Below, one piece after another: positions 31,278 through 40,191 of a stretch of DNA of 64,000 bases (positions are counted from its first letter, which is position 1; every line of letters begins with the position of its first letter). The stretch is taken from NCBI RefSeq assembly GCF_000429025.1, contig NZ_KE386839.1, positions 175,384 through 239,383 on the forward strand, read 5' to 3'. The notes beneath the pieces are model-generated. The model did not search any database. It was not told the origin of the DNA and worked only from the letters and a program-made list of their open reading frames with translations. Source of the stretch: Actinospineispora spinosispora DSM 44797 (GTDB taxonomy: Bacteria > Actinomycetota > Actinomycetes > Mycobacteriales > Pseudonocardiaceae). The position numbers were made by a program, and so were the translations under genes.

Positions 31278-32936
31278 ATGGGTAAGCCCGTTCTGCTGAC
31301 GGTCGACGACGATCCGGGTGTCTCTCGTGCGGTGGCGCGTGATCTGCGTCGACGCTACGGAGCGGACTTCCGGATCATCCGGGCCGACTCCGCGATGGAT
31401 GCGTTGGACGCGCTGCGCGAGCTGAAGCTGCGCGGCGAGATGGTCGCGGCGATGCTCGCCGACTACCGGATGCCGCAGATGAACGGCATCGAGTTCCTCG
31501 AACAGGCGATGGACCTGTTCCCCAGGGCCCGCCGCGCGCTGCTGACCGCCTACGCCGACACCGACGCCGCGATCCAGGCGATCAACCTGGTGGACGTCGA
31601 CCACTACCTGCTCAAGCCGTGGGACCCGCCGGAGGAGAAGCTCTACCCGGTCGTCGACGCGCTCATCGAGACGTGGCGGGCGACCGGGGACACCGCGGTG
31701 CAGGAGACCAAGGTGATCGGCCACCGCTGGTCCGCGCCGTCCTTCCAGGCCAGGGACTTCCTGGCACGCAACGCCGTGCCGTACCGCTACTTCAGCGTCG
31801 AGGAGCCGGAGGGGCTGCGGCTGCTCGAAGCGGCGGGCGCGTGCCCCGAGGACATCCCGGTGGTGATCACCTCGGACGGCGCGGCGCTGTGCCAGCCGTC
31901 CGACGCACAGATCGCCGGCGCGGTCGGGCTGTCCACCGAGCCTTCCGCCGAGTTCTACGACCTGGTCGTCGTCGGTGCGGGCCCGGCGGGGCTGGGTGCC
32001 GCCGTCTACGGGGCGTCCGAAGGGTTGCGTACGGTGCTCGTCGAGCGTCAGGCCACCGGCGGCCAGGCCGGGCAGAGCTCCCGGATCGAGAACTACCTCG
32101 GCTTCCCGGACGGGGTGTCCGGCGCCCAGCTGACCGACCGGGCACGGCGCCAGGCCCGCAAGTTCGGTGCCGAGACGCTCTCCGCCCGCGAGGTGACCGG
32201 GCTGGAGGCACGCGGATCGGCCAGGGTCGTGCACTTCGGTGACGGTACCGAGATCTCCGCGCACTCCATCGTGCTGGCCACCGGCGTCGCCTACCGCACC
32301 CTGGACGCTCCCGGTGTCGCCGAGCTGACCGGCCGGGGTGTGTTCTACGGCTCGGCGGTCACCGAGGCACCCGCGTGCGCCGGGCAGGACGTCTACATCG
32401 TGGGCGGCGCGAACTCGGCCGGTCAGGCCGCGGTGTTCTTCTCCAAGCACGCCAAGCGGGTCGTCCTGCTGATCCGGGGCGAGTCACTGCGCTCCTCCAT
32501 GTCGCACTACCTGATCGAACAGCTGGACGGCATCGAGAACGTGTCGGTGCGCAACTACACCCAGGTCGCGCAGGCCCACGGCGACGACCACCTTGAGCGG
32601 GTGACGCTGGTCGACGCCCGCGACGGCAGCACCGAGACCGTCGCCAGCGGCTACCTGTTCGTGTTCATCGGTGCCGCGCCGCGCACCGAATGGCTCGACG
32701 GGACCCTGGTCCGTGACGAGCTGGGATTCCTGCGGACCGGCCCCGATCTGATCCGGTCGGAGCAGCGACCACCGGGCTGGACGTTGCAGCGCGACCCGTA
32801 CTACATGGAGTCCAGCATTCCCGGTGTTTTCGTCGCCGGAGACGTCCGCGCGGCGTCGGTGAAGCGCGTAGCGTCGGCTGTGGGTGAGGGTGCCATGGCG
32901 GTCACCCTGGTGCACCGGTACCTGGGGGAGCAATGA
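31278..32936 (+). CDS. Response regulator–thioredoxin fold–thioredoxin reductase-like flavoprotein fusion
   Basis: 552 aa. Residues 1–125 are a receiver domain with acid pocket VDDD, phospho-acceptor Asp62 in LADYRMPQ, LLTAYAD and Lys113 in LLKPW. Residues 145–215 look like a thioredoxin/glutaredoxin fold without CxxC. Residues 227–552 are a TrxB-like FAD/NAD(P) reductase: GAGPAG at 233, TGGQAG, IVGGANSAGQ and PGVFVAGDVR. The reductase CxxC is missing; only Cys367 remains in APACAGQ, so it cannot work as ordinary thioredoxin reductase. Phosphorylation may switch a redox output. The kinase gene overlaps its stop. GGAGG before 31272 supports the ATG at 31278. Confidence 0.88.
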   Translation: MGKPVLLTVDDDPGVSRAVARDLRRRYGADFRIIRADSAMDALDALRELKLRGEMVAAMLADYRMPQMNGIEFLEQAMDLFPRARRALLTAYADTDAAIQAINLVDVDHYLLKPWDPPEEKLYPVVDALIETWRATGDTAVQETKVIGHRWSAPSFQARDFLARNAVPYRYFSVEEPEGLRLLEAAGACPEDIPVVITSDGAALCQPSDAQIAGAVGLSTEPSAEFYDLVVVGAGPAGLGAAVYGASEGLRTVLVERQATGGQAGQSSRIENYLGFPDGVSGAQLTDRARRQARKFGAETLSAREVTGLEARGSARVVHFGDGTEISAHSIVLATGVAYRTLDAPGVAELTGRGVFYGSAVTEAPACAGQDVYIVGGANSAGQAAVFFSKHAKRVVLLIRGESLRSSMSHYLIEQLDGIENVSVRNYTQVAQAHGDDHLERVTLVDARDGSTETVASGYLFVFIGAAPRTEWLDGTLVRDELGFLRTGPDLIRSEQRPPGWTLQRDPYYMESSIPGVFVAGDVRAASVKRVASAVGEGAMAVTLVHRYLGEQ

Positions 32937-34363
32937 GCGCGAACCTGACATTCGACCAGCTGCGTGAGCTGTTCCTGTTCACCGAGCTGACCGACGAACA
33001 GCTTGCCTGGGTCAACGAGCACGGCGACGTCGTCGAGGTTGCCGCCGACACCGAGGTGTTCGCCGAGGGCGACCCGGCCCGGTGCTTCTGGGTGCTGCTG
33101 TCCGGCACGATCGCGACGAGCCGGACCATCGGCGGTGAGCGTGTCGAGACCGCTCGCACCGACCAGCTCGGTGTCTACCTCGGCGCGGTCACCTTCTACC
33201 TCGAGGAGTCGCTGGAGAACGGCTACGCCAGCGCCGCGAGAGCGATCACCGACGTCCGATTGCTCGCCTTGCCGGCGGGCAAGTTGGCCCTGGCGTTCCG
33301 CGAGTGGTTCCCTATGGCGGTGCACCTGCTGCAAGGCATGGTGCTGGGCACCCGGCGGGGGCAGGCCATCACCGGGCAGCGCGAGCGACTGCTCGCGCTG
33401 GGCAAGCTCTCCGCCGGGTTGACCCATGAGCTGAACAACCCCGCCGCCGCGGCGGCCAGGGCGACCTCGACGTTGCGCGACCGGGTCACCGGGATGCGGC
33501 ACAAGCTGGGGATGCTCGCCGAGGGCAAGCTGGACAAGGATGCGCTGCTCGCGTTGACCGGGCTGCAGGAAGAGTTCGCCGACCGCGTGCACGAGGCGCC
33601 GGAGCTGTCCGCCGTCGCGGCCAGCGACCTGGAGGACGAGCTGGGGGACTGGCTCGACGACCAGGAGGTGGCCGGCAGCTGGGACCTCGCCCCGGTGTTC
33701 GTCGCCGGTGGACTGCGGGTCTCGGACCTGGAGCAGGTCCGCACGGCGGTGAAGCTCAAGGGGGCCGACGCCTCGCTCGACGCCGCGATGCGCTGGCTGG
33801 CCTACACTGTCGAGACGGAGAGCCTGCTGCGCGAGATCACCGACTCGACATCCCGGATCACGGCGTTGGTGGCGGCCGCGAAGCAGTACTCCCAGATCGA
33901 TCGGGCGCCGTACCAGTCGATCGACATCCACGAGGGGCTGAAGGCCACGCTGGTGATGTTCAGCGGCAAGTTCGCCAAGGGCATCACGCTGGTGAAGGAG
34001 TTCGACAAGACGCTGCCCAAGATCCCCGCCTACCCGGCCGAGCTGAACCAGGTGTGGACCAACCTGATCGACAACGCCGTCGGCGCGATGGACGGTTCCG
34101 GGACGCTCACGGTGCGAACGTCACTGGACGACGAGTGGCTGCTGGTCGAGATCGCCGACACCGGCCCGGGCATTCCGCCGGACATCCGTAAGCGGGTGTT
34201 CGAGCCGTTCTTCACGACCAAGGGGGTCGGGGAGGGGACGGGTCTGGGGCTAGACGTGAGCTGGCGGGTGGTCGTCAACCGTCATCACGGCGATCTGCGT
34301 GTCGAGTCCGAACCAGGCGATACACGGTTCCAGGTACGCCTGCCGCTCGTTGAGGATCGCTGA
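32933..34363 (+). CDS. Cytoplasmic histidine kinase with N-terminal cyclic nucleotide-binding domain
   Basis: 476 aa, no membrane segment. Residues 1–140 are a cNMP-binding beta-roll (LFLFTELTDEQLAWV, then FAEGDPARCFWVLLSGTIA); the phosphate-binding cassette is not classical, so the ligand is uncertain. The phosphorylated His is in LSAGLTHELNNPAAAAARA near 163. The ATPase has LNQVWTNLIDNAVGAMDG, DTGPGIPP and TKGVGEGTGLGL. It overlaps the REC–flavoprotein gene by four bases (ATGA), marking the two as partners. The long spacer between His and the ATPase (~180 residues) is unusual. Confidence 0.9.
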   Translation: MSANLTFDQLRELFLFTELTDEQLAWVNEHGDVVEVAADTEVFAEGDPARCFWVLLSGTIATSRTIGGERVETARTDQLGVYLGAVTFYLEESLENGYASAARAITDVRLLALPAGKLALAFREWFPMAVHLLQGMVLGTRRGQAITGQRERLLALGKLSAGLTHELNNPAAAAARATSTLRDRVTGMRHKLGMLAEGKLDKDALLALTGLQEEFADRVHEAPELSAVAASDLEDELGDWLDDQEVAGSWDLAPVFVAGGLRVSDLEQVRTAVKLKGADASLDAAMRWLAYTVETESLLREITDSTSRITALVAAAKQYSQIDRAPYQSIDIHEGLKATLVMFSGKFAKGITLVKEFDKTLPKIPAYPAELNQVWTNLIDNAVGAMDGSGTLTVRTSLDDEWLLVEIADTGPGIPPDIRKRVFEPFFTTKGVGEGTGLGLDVSWRVVVNRHHGDLRVESEPGDTRFQVRLPLVEDR

Positions 34364-34521
34364 CAAACGGCACTGTTATAGGTGACAAAATTTGGGGCAA
34401 CGGCGACGTTTCCGCTGGTTGACGATTCATCTACCTTGAGATCGCCTTCACTCGAGCTTATGGTGTGACGAAGTTGATCTCAGCTGGGATGAACGTGGTC
34501 GTCGGGTCGTAAGGAGCCTAA

Positions 34522-35127
34522 GTGACACTTGATCTCGGCATGGTGTGTCTCCATTTCCACCACGTCCAGAGCTGTCAGGACGCCACAGACCACTCCGCCG
34601 ACCGCTGGCATCTCGAGCTGCTCGCGCGGTCCGAGGAGGATCCGTCCTCGGAGATCCCGATCGCTCACGGTGAGGTGCTGTTCGTCGACCTGTTCGTCGC
34701 GGACCCGTACGGCTCGCTCGACCTGTTCGACACACACGTAAGGCAGGTGCGGGACGTTCTGTTCGACGTGGAGACCCGTGAGCTGGACGAGTCGTTCAGT
34801 GGCAGGCTGGAAATGCTCGGCGATCGGATCATGATCTTCACCGAGCTGTCCGTCGCTCCGGGGGGGCGCGGGCACGGGCTCGCTCCGCTGATCGTCCGGC
34901 AAGCGATCAGAAAGATGGCGCATTCCAGTGTCGCCGTCGTCTTCGCGCCCCGCGCGCACCCTACCCACGGTGCTGGCGACCTCGACCGTGAGCAGCTACT
35001 CAGCAGCGGCCTGCCGTTCGAGGTGTTCCACGGCGGACTGTGCTACCTGGACACCGCGCGCGACGGGGTCCGTTGCGAAGCCATGGGTACCGTTCGGCCA
35101 GGTCCCCGGCTGAGCTCAGGTCTGTAG
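34522..35127 (+). CDS. GNAT-like acetyltransferase domain protein
   Basis: 201 aa from the GTG at 34522 after AAGGAG (34511–34516). ELSVAPGGRGHGLAPLIVRQ near residue 112–131 resembles the acetyl-CoA-binding motif A of GNAT enzymes. The N-terminal 50 residues are beta-rich with several His and Cys (CLHFHHVQSCQ). The substrate is unknown. It lies 158 bases after the kinase with an AT-rich promoter-like gap, so it is probably separately transcribed. Its 3' end overlaps the convergent LLM gene by 12 bases. Confidence 0.65.
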   Translation: MTLDLGMVCLHFHHVQSCQDATDHSADRWHLELLARSEEDPSSEIPIAHGEVLFVDLFVADPYGSLDLFDTHVRQVRDVLFDVETRELDESFSGRLEMLGDRIMIFTELSVAPGGRGHGLAPLIVRQAIRKMAHSSVAVVFAPRAHPTHGAGDLDREQLLSSGLPFEVFHGGLCYLDTARDGVRCEAMGTVRPGPRLSSGL

Positions 35128-36039
35128 GTCCAGCAGCCGGGAGCTGAACTCGTCGAGGAAGTCGCTCCTCGACGTGACCGGCACGACCGGCCGGACGACG
35201 AACTTGGTCAGGCCGACGTCGACGAAGCGCTGTATCTCGGCCCGCGCCGCCGCCCAGCCCCGGCAGATCAGTTTCCCCGGATCGTCCAGCTCGGGACGGT
35301 CCTTGGCGAGCCTGGCCAGCAGCGGGCCGAGGGTGCTGTCGTCGTGGCCGTCCGGGAGCACCTGGATGTTCGTGCCGTAATGGTCTTCCTCGATCTCGCG
35401 GCCCGCCTGCGCCGCGGCCTCCTTGATCTGGGACCGGCAGACCGCGGCCTCGTCCGGGGTGAGGAAGCTGCCGAGCCACCCGTCGGCGAGCCGGCCGATC
35501 CTGCTCATCCCGATCGGCGCCCTGCCACCCAGCCAGATGTCCAGCTGCTTGGCGGGCAGCGGCGCCACCGAGGCCTCGTCGAGGTGGAAGAACTCTCCGT
35601 GATGAGTGACGGACGGTTCGGTGAGCAGCCGTCGCACGACGACGAGGGCTTCCTCGAACACCGCCGCCCTGCGCCCGCCCGGCACGGTGAACAGCGTCCG
35701 GTCGGCGGCCCGCGCGGGCCGCACCCCGAAGGCCGGCAGGATGCGCCCCGGCGCGAGCGAGGCGAGGCCGGCGAGCTGCGCGGCGACGACCCCCGGATTG
35801 CGACCGGGAAGTACCAGCACACCGGTACCCAGCTTCAGCCGCTCGGTGCGGCCCGCCGCATAGGCGAGCCCGATCAGCGGGTCGGTCGTGTGCGGCGCGG
35901 ATGCCAGGTCGGACAGCCACACCGAGTCGATCCGGCGGGCCTCCAGCTCGTCGATGAGCTCCGCGAGCCCCGGACCCGATTCCGCCGCCGAACCGTTGAC
36001 CGGGATGGAGCCGATACCGATACGCACCTTCATGCCCAT
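35116..36039 (-). CDS. LLM-class (F420- or FMN-dependent) oxidoreductase
   Basis: 307 aa, luciferase-like TIM barrel. IDSVWLSDLASAPHTTDPL, LGTGVLVLPGRNPGVVAAQL and DIWLGGRAPIGMSRIGRLADGW are characteristic of actinobacterial LLM proteins, many of which use F420. The substrate cannot be assigned. A strong hairpin terminator lies 27 bases upstream of its start, separating it from htrA transcription. Confidence 0.88.
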   Translation of the reverse strand: MGMKVRIGIGSIPVNGSAAESGPGLAELIDELEARRIDSVWLSDLASAPHTTDPLIGLAYAAGRTERLKLGTGVLVLPGRNPGVVAAQLAGLASLAPGRILPAFGVRPARAADRTLFTVPGGRRAAVFEEALVVVRRLLTEPSVTHHGEFFHLDEASVAPLPAKQLDIWLGGRAPIGMSRIGRLADGWLGSFLTPDEAAVCRSQIKEAAAQAGREIEEDHYGTNIQVLPDGHDDSTLGPLLARLAKDRPELDDPGKLICRGWAAARAEIQRFVDVGLTKFVVRPVVPVTSRSDFLDEFSSRLLDLQT

Positions 36040-36065
36040 GGTTTCGACTCTACGGTCAGAAACAC

Positions 36066-36102
36066 AGAGGCGGGGACCACAGATTCTGTGGTCCCCGCCT
36101 CT
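36066..36102 (-). terminator. Strong intrinsic-type hairpin after the HtrA-like gene
   Basis: 17-bp perfect stem (36066–36082 with 36086–36102; AGAGGCGGGGACCACAG and its complement) and a three-base loop. It lies between the 3' end of the protease gene and the start of the LLM gene, both on the minus strand. No clear T-run follows. Confidence 0.75.
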
Positions 36103-36178
36103 AGCTGGCCGGTTCCCGGGCTCCCAACCGGATCCGGCCTCACTCAGGAGATCAGCGTACTGAACGTCATTCGGAGGG

Positions 36179-37540
36179 TTACGAGGCGGTCACGCTCCCG
36201 AGTGTGACCGACACTGTCCGTGCAGCTCCGGCCCCGCTTCGCACGGTCAGCGGCACCGTGCTGCCCGGCGCGGCCGAGTTGATCGCGGCCTGCAGGCCGT
36301 CGGAGTCCTCGATCAGCTGATCGCCGACCTTGGTGACCACGTCGCCGGGCTGCAGACCCGCCTTGGCTGCTGCCGAGCCGTCCTGGACGTTCACCAGTCG
36401 CGCCCCGTTGTCCGGGGTGGCGTCGCTGGCGGCGACACCCAGCTGCGCCTGGGTCGCGTGCCCGTTGGCGATGAGCTCGTCGGCGATGCGCTTCGCCTGG
36501 TTGATCGGGATCGAGAACCCGAGCCCGATCGAACCACTCTGCCCGCCGCCTCCCGAGCCGAGCGACGCGATCGCCGAGTTCAGCCCCACGATGCGGCCCT
36601 GCATGTCGACCAGCGGACCACCGGAGTTACCGGGGTTGATCGCCGCGTCGGTCTGGATCGCGCTGAGCGCGGTGTTCGGCGCCGCCTGCTGCGCAGGTGC
36701 GGCCAACAGCCCGTCCAAGCCGCCGAGCCCGCCGAGTCCGCGCTGCGGGCTCTGCTGCTGCTCCGGCGCGGTCACCACCGGACGGTTGAGCGCGCTGACG
36801 ATGCCGCTGGTCACCGTCCCGGACAAGCCGAGCGGCGAACCGATGGCGACGACCTGCTGGCCGACCTGGAGGCCGTCGGAGTTGCCCAGCTGGATCGGGG
36901 TCAGCCCCGAGACACCCTGGGCGCGGACCACCGCGACGTCGGCGCGGGTATCGCTGCCGACCACCTGCACCGGCGCGGTGTCACCGTTCTGGAAAGTAGC
37001 GCTCAGCCCACCGGACTGTGCCGCGTCGAGGACGTGGGCGTTCGTGAGGATCAGGCCGTCGGCGGAGAGCACGACACCCGAGCCCTCGCCGGAGGAACCG
37101 ACCAGCTTGACGACGCTCGGCAGGACCTTCTGCGCCACCGTGCTGACCGCACCGGCCGGCTGGTCGCCCGCCGCCGGTGCCTGCTGGCTGAGGGTGCCGA
37201 TCGCGGAGGTGCCGGTGCTCGACGTCTCGTGTCCCACGTAGCCGCCGACGCCGCCGCCGACCGCGGCCGCGATCACCGCGACCGCGACGATGCCGGCGAT
37301 GCGCCGTCCCTTGCCCGGTCCGGGGCTCCCGATCCCGGTGGGCGGTCCGGCGGGCGGGGGCAGGTGGCCGTACGGCGTCGTCGTGCCGTACGGGCTGCCG
37401 TTGTAGGGCATCGAGGGGTACGTGTGTGTGGTGTGCGGGGTGCTGTCCGCATGACCGGCGCGGCCGTCGTTGGCGGCGGGCACGGGGCCTGCGCCAGTCG
37501 GGTCGGCCGGAGCTGCAGGCCCCGCCGGTGTGTTGGTCAT
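36179..37540 (-). CDS. HtrA/DegP-like membrane-anchored serine protease
   Basis: 453 aa from the ATG at 37540 (MTNTPAGPAAP). A Pro/Gly-rich cytoplasmic head is followed by one membrane segment (RRIAGIVAVAVIAAAVGG, about 80–105), a trypsin-like domain with His in ILTNAHVLDA, Asp in TRADVAVVRA and Ser in NPGNSGGPLVD, and a C-terminal PDZ domain (AKAGLQPGDVVTKVGDQLIE). This is the PepD/HtrA form of actinobacteria: envelope quality control facing outside. The frame extends to 37708 but those codons are palindrome B translated. The start has only GAAGG close to the ATG. Confidence 0.93.
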   Translation of the reverse strand: MTNTPAGPAAPADPTGAGPVPAANDGRAGHADSTPHTTHTYPSMPYNGSPYGTTTPYGHLPPPAGPPTGIGSPGPGKGRRIAGIVAVAVIAAAVGGGVGGYVGHETSSTGTSAIGTLSQQAPAAGDQPAGAVSTVAQKVLPSVVKLVGSSGEGSGVVLSADGLILTNAHVLDAAQSGGLSATFQNGDTAPVQVVGSDTRADVAVVRAQGVSGLTPIQLGNSDGLQVGQQVVAIGSPLGLSGTVTSGIVSALNRPVVTAPEQQQSPQRGLGGLGGLDGLLAAPAQQAAPNTALSAIQTDAAINPGNSGGPLVDMQGRIVGLNSAIASLGSGGGGQSGSIGLGFSIPINQAKRIADELIANGHATQAQLGVAASDATPDNGARLVNVQDGSAAAKAGLQPGDVVTKVGDQLIEDSDGLQAAINSAAPGSTVPLTVRSGAGAARTVSVTLGSVTAS

Positions 37541-37657
37541 GCCTTCACACTGCCGACCGAACCTGTGCTCCTCCTGAAAGACCGTTGAGTATTTGGCGCG
37601 AGTTCCTGTGGTTTCCGCGCCGGCTTGGCATTGGGGTTGCGGTGCGTTCGGGCACTT

Positions 37658-37719
37658 CGCACACCTTCGTGCTGCGTCGCACACGTCCGGACATGTGCGA
37701 CGCAGCACGTGGGTGTGCG
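37658..37719. repeat. Palindromic repeat family B, copy 1
   Basis: 62 bp; 29-base arms (CGCACACCTTCGTGCTGCG on the left) with three mismatches and a CCGG centre. Lies in the 217-bp gap between htrA and the papain-like gene, both minus strand. Second copy at 49267–49340. Confidence 0.85.
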
Positions 37720-37757
37720 AGGACGCCAGCCGGAGGGGCCGCGAGGTCGCTCTCGGG

Positions 37758-38402
37758 CTACTGGATCTCCAGCTCGCCTGTCAGGTGGTAGCCGGGAGCG
37801 AGGGCGAGGTCGTCTCCGCTCCAGAAGCGGCCCGGGTCGTAGTAGTTGGGGCGGCGGCCTTCGGGGAGCAGACCCATCATCTGGTAGGTCAGGGCGACCA
37901 CCTCGGCACAGTAGGCGGTCTCCAGCTCGGTGTTCTCCGATTTGCCCCGGCGGGGGAGCCTGCCCAGGAACCAGCGGGACGCCAGGCGGGTCGTCGAGGG
38001 GAACGGGGTGCCGTCCAGACGGGCGATGGCCCGTAGTGCGCCGTCTTCCATCTCGGGGGTGACCGCCGGCTCCAGCTGGCGCAGCCAGGCGCGCTGGCCG
38101 TAGCGGTTCGCCCAGACCTGTACCGCGTCGCGCAGGTCGTGCAGCTGGACCCCCCGGTGGTGGGTGCCGGTCCACATGTCGATCAGCGACTGGCCCAGCT
38201 CGGCGTGCCACATGAGCGGCGGCAGGTCGTCCAGCACGACGGCCATGCCGACGTGGTTGACCGGGCTGTTCGTGGTCATCCGGATCGCCCGGTCGGCGGC
38301 GGAATTGCCCCGGAACAGCCAGATGTCGCCGGTTCGGGTCTGCTCGACCGCTGTGTCGAGGGTCAACGGAGTGGCGCGCACCCCACTAACCTTGGCACCC
38401 AT
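37758..38402 (-). CDS. Permuted papain-like (YiiX/NlpC-P60-type) hydrolase
   Basis: 214 aa from the ATG at 38402. TGDIWLFRGN, the active-site His in PVNHVGMAVV and, later in the chain, the Cys in ETAYCAEVVALTY show the circularly permuted NlpC/P60 order (His before Cys). Such enzymes cleave peptide or lipid-linked amide/thioester bonds; no signal peptide is seen, so the substrate is probably intracellular. The start codon shares the CATG palindrome with the start of the divergent small gene at 38401; a later GTG (eight codons in) is an alternative. Confidence 0.78.
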   Translation of the reverse strand: MGAKVSGVRATPLTLDTAVEQTRTGDIWLFRGNSAADRAIRMTTNSPVNHVGMAVVLDDLPPLMWHAELGQSLIDMWTGTHHRGVQLHDLRDAVQVWANRYGQRAWLRQLEPAVTPEMEDGALRAIARLDGTPFPSTTRLASRWFLGRLPRRGKSENTELETAYCAEVVALTYQMMGLLPEGRRPNYYDPGRFWSGDDLALAPGYHLTGELEIQ

Positions 38403-38559
38403 GCGGTGGTGGAAGGTGATCGGGTTGGCCGGGCTCGCCGGAGTGGCGGCGAGCGGCGTGGTGCTGGCGCGCGCGGAGCGGCAGCGTCGGGCGTACACCC
38501 CGGAGGAGATCCGGGAACGGCTGCGGGCCCGCGCCGAGGAGGCCAGCCGCGGTCAGTAG
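38401..38559 (+). CDS. Small single-pass membrane protein (52 aa)
   Basis: ATG 38401 to TAG 38559. MRWWKVIGLAGLAGVAASGV is a membrane segment, followed by a basic, charged helix (YTPEEIRERLRARAEEAS). This pattern recurs in actinobacterial short proteins of unknown role. The start codon overlaps that of the divergent papain-like gene in the four bases CATG. An acyl-CoA ligase gene starts 25 bases after it. Confidence 0.7.
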   Translation: MRWWKVIGLAGLAGVAASGVVLARAERQRRAYTPEEIRERLRARAEEASRGQ

Positions 38560-38583
38560 TTCCACCGGCCAACGGAGGACGTC

Positions 38584-40185
38584 GTGGGATCGGAACCGGA
38601 TCAGGGCCTGGCGGAGAACCTCATCCAGCGGGTCAACGTGGGGGACTCGCTCGCCCGCTCGGCGGCGGCCCACCCGGCGCGCACCGCGGTGGTCGACGGG
38701 GATCGGCGGTGGACCTACGCCGAGTTCAACCGATGGGTCAACCGGGTCGCGCACGGGCTCGCCGACCGCGGCTACCGGCGCGGCGATGCGCTGGCGATCG
38801 CGTCCGGGAACAGCGCCGAGTTCCTCGCCGTCTACTACGCGGCGGCGAAGCTGGGTGTCGTCTGCGTGCCGATCAACCTCGGCTGGCGCGGCGAGGAGGT
38901 CACCTATGTGCTCGAGCATTCCCGCTCGAAAGCCGTCGTGGTCGAGTCCCAGCTGGTCGACGCGCTGAGCGACGCGATCGCCGGCGCCGGTGACGTCGCC
39001 GAGGTGATCGTCGCGCCGGGCACGGGTGCCGACCATCGGCGCGAGCCCGCCGACCGGGGCTGGTGCGGGTTCGGTGAGCTGGAGGGCGACGTCGACACCG
39101 AGCCGGACCGGTTCGTGGCGGACCGCGATCCACTCAGCTACCTGTACACGAGCGGCACGACCTCGTTCCCCAAGGGTGTGATGACCGGGCACCTGGCGAT
39201 CTATCTGGAGTCGATGTCCTCCGCGCTGGAGTGCGGCTGGAGCCGGGAGGACCGGTTCGCCGCGATGATGCCGATGTTCCACACCGCGCAGCTCAACGCG
39301 TTCTGCACACCCGCGGTGCTGGTCGGGGCGAGTATCCACGTGCAGCGCGGGTTCGACCCTCGGGTGCTGCTCGACACGATCGAAGGTGAGCGGATCACCC
39401 AGGTGTTCGGCCTGCCGATGATGTACCGGACGATGCTGGAGCACCCCTCCTTCGCCGGTCGTGACCTGTCCAGCCTGCGGCGGTGCACGTACGCGATGGC
39501 GGCGATGCCGGAAGCGCTCATCCGTCGTTGCCTCGACGAGTTCGGCTGCGACTTCGCGCTGCTGTTCGGCCAGACCGAGATGTCACCCGTGACGACCCTG
39601 TTCCGCCCGGAGCACCAGCTGTCACACCTGGGCGCCGTCGGCACGCCGGTGACGAACGTGGCCGTGGCGATCATGGGCCCGGACGGTGAGCTGCTCCCGA
39701 CCGGTGAGCAGGGCGAGATCGTCTACCGAGGGCCCAGCACGATGACCGGGTACCTGCGCAACGAGCAGGCGACCGAGGAAGCGTTCGCGCACGGGTGGTT
39801 CCACTCCGGCGACGTCGGCCGGTTCGACTCCGACGGAGTGCTGTGGTTCGCGGACCGGTTCAAGGACGTCATCAAGACCGGCGGGGAGAACGTCGCCTCG
39901 ATCGAGGTGGAGCTGGCCGTCTACGCGGCGGATCCGCGAATCGGCGAGGTGGTCGTGGTCGGGCTGCCCCACGCCCGGTGGACCGAGGCGATCACCGCCG
40001 TCGTCCTGCCCAAGGACGGCGAGACGGTCGACCCGGACGAGCTGATCGGCACGCTCAAGCAGACCCTGGACGGGTACAAGGTCCCCAAGTCGGTCATTGT
40101 CGTCTCAGAACTGCCCCGGACATCGACCGGGAAGGTGCAGAAGAACGTCGTCCGGGCCCGGCACGACCAGCACTACATCGACTGA
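38584..40185 (+). CDS. AMP-forming acyl-CoA synthetase (fatty acid–CoA ligase family)
   Basis: 533 aa. P-loop YLYTSGTTSFPKGVM near 180–195, adenylate motif YRGPSTMTGY, hinge WFHSGDVGRFDSDG and the catalytic Lys in RTSTGKVQKN near the C-terminus. It activates a carboxylic acid via an acyl-adenylate; chain length or aromatic preference is not readable. GTG start at 38584 after GGAGGA. Convergent with the glutamate transporter genes, six bases apart from the end of the permease. Confidence 0.92.
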   Translation: MGSEPDQGLAENLIQRVNVGDSLARSAAAHPARTAVVDGDRRWTYAEFNRWVNRVAHGLADRGYRRGDALAIASGNSAEFLAVYYAAAKLGVVCVPINLGWRGEEVTYVLEHSRSKAVVVESQLVDALSDAIAGAGDVAEVIVAPGTGADHRREPADRGWCGFGELEGDVDTEPDRFVADRDPLSYLYTSGTTSFPKGVMTGHLAIYLESMSSALECGWSREDRFAAMMPMFHTAQLNAFCTPAVLVGASIHVQRGFDPRVLLDTIEGERITQVFGLPMMYRTMLEHPSFAGRDLSSLRRCTYAMAAMPEALIRRCLDEFGCDFALLFGQTEMSPVTTLFRPEHQLSHLGAVGTPVTNVAVAIMGPDGELLPTGEQGEIVYRGPSTMTGYLRNEQATEEAFAHGWFHSGDVGRFDSDGVLWFADRFKDVIKTGGENVASIEVELAVYAADPRIGEVVVVGLPHARWTEAITAVVLPKDGETVDPDELIGTLKQTLDGYKVPKSVIVVSELPRTSTGKVQKNVVRARHDQHYID

Positions 40186-40191
40186 GGCGGC

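Noticed and set aside
37541..37708. N-terminal extension of the HtrA-like protease
   Set aside because: These codons translate palindrome B and its flank; the ATG at 37540 begins the family-like Pro-rich head.
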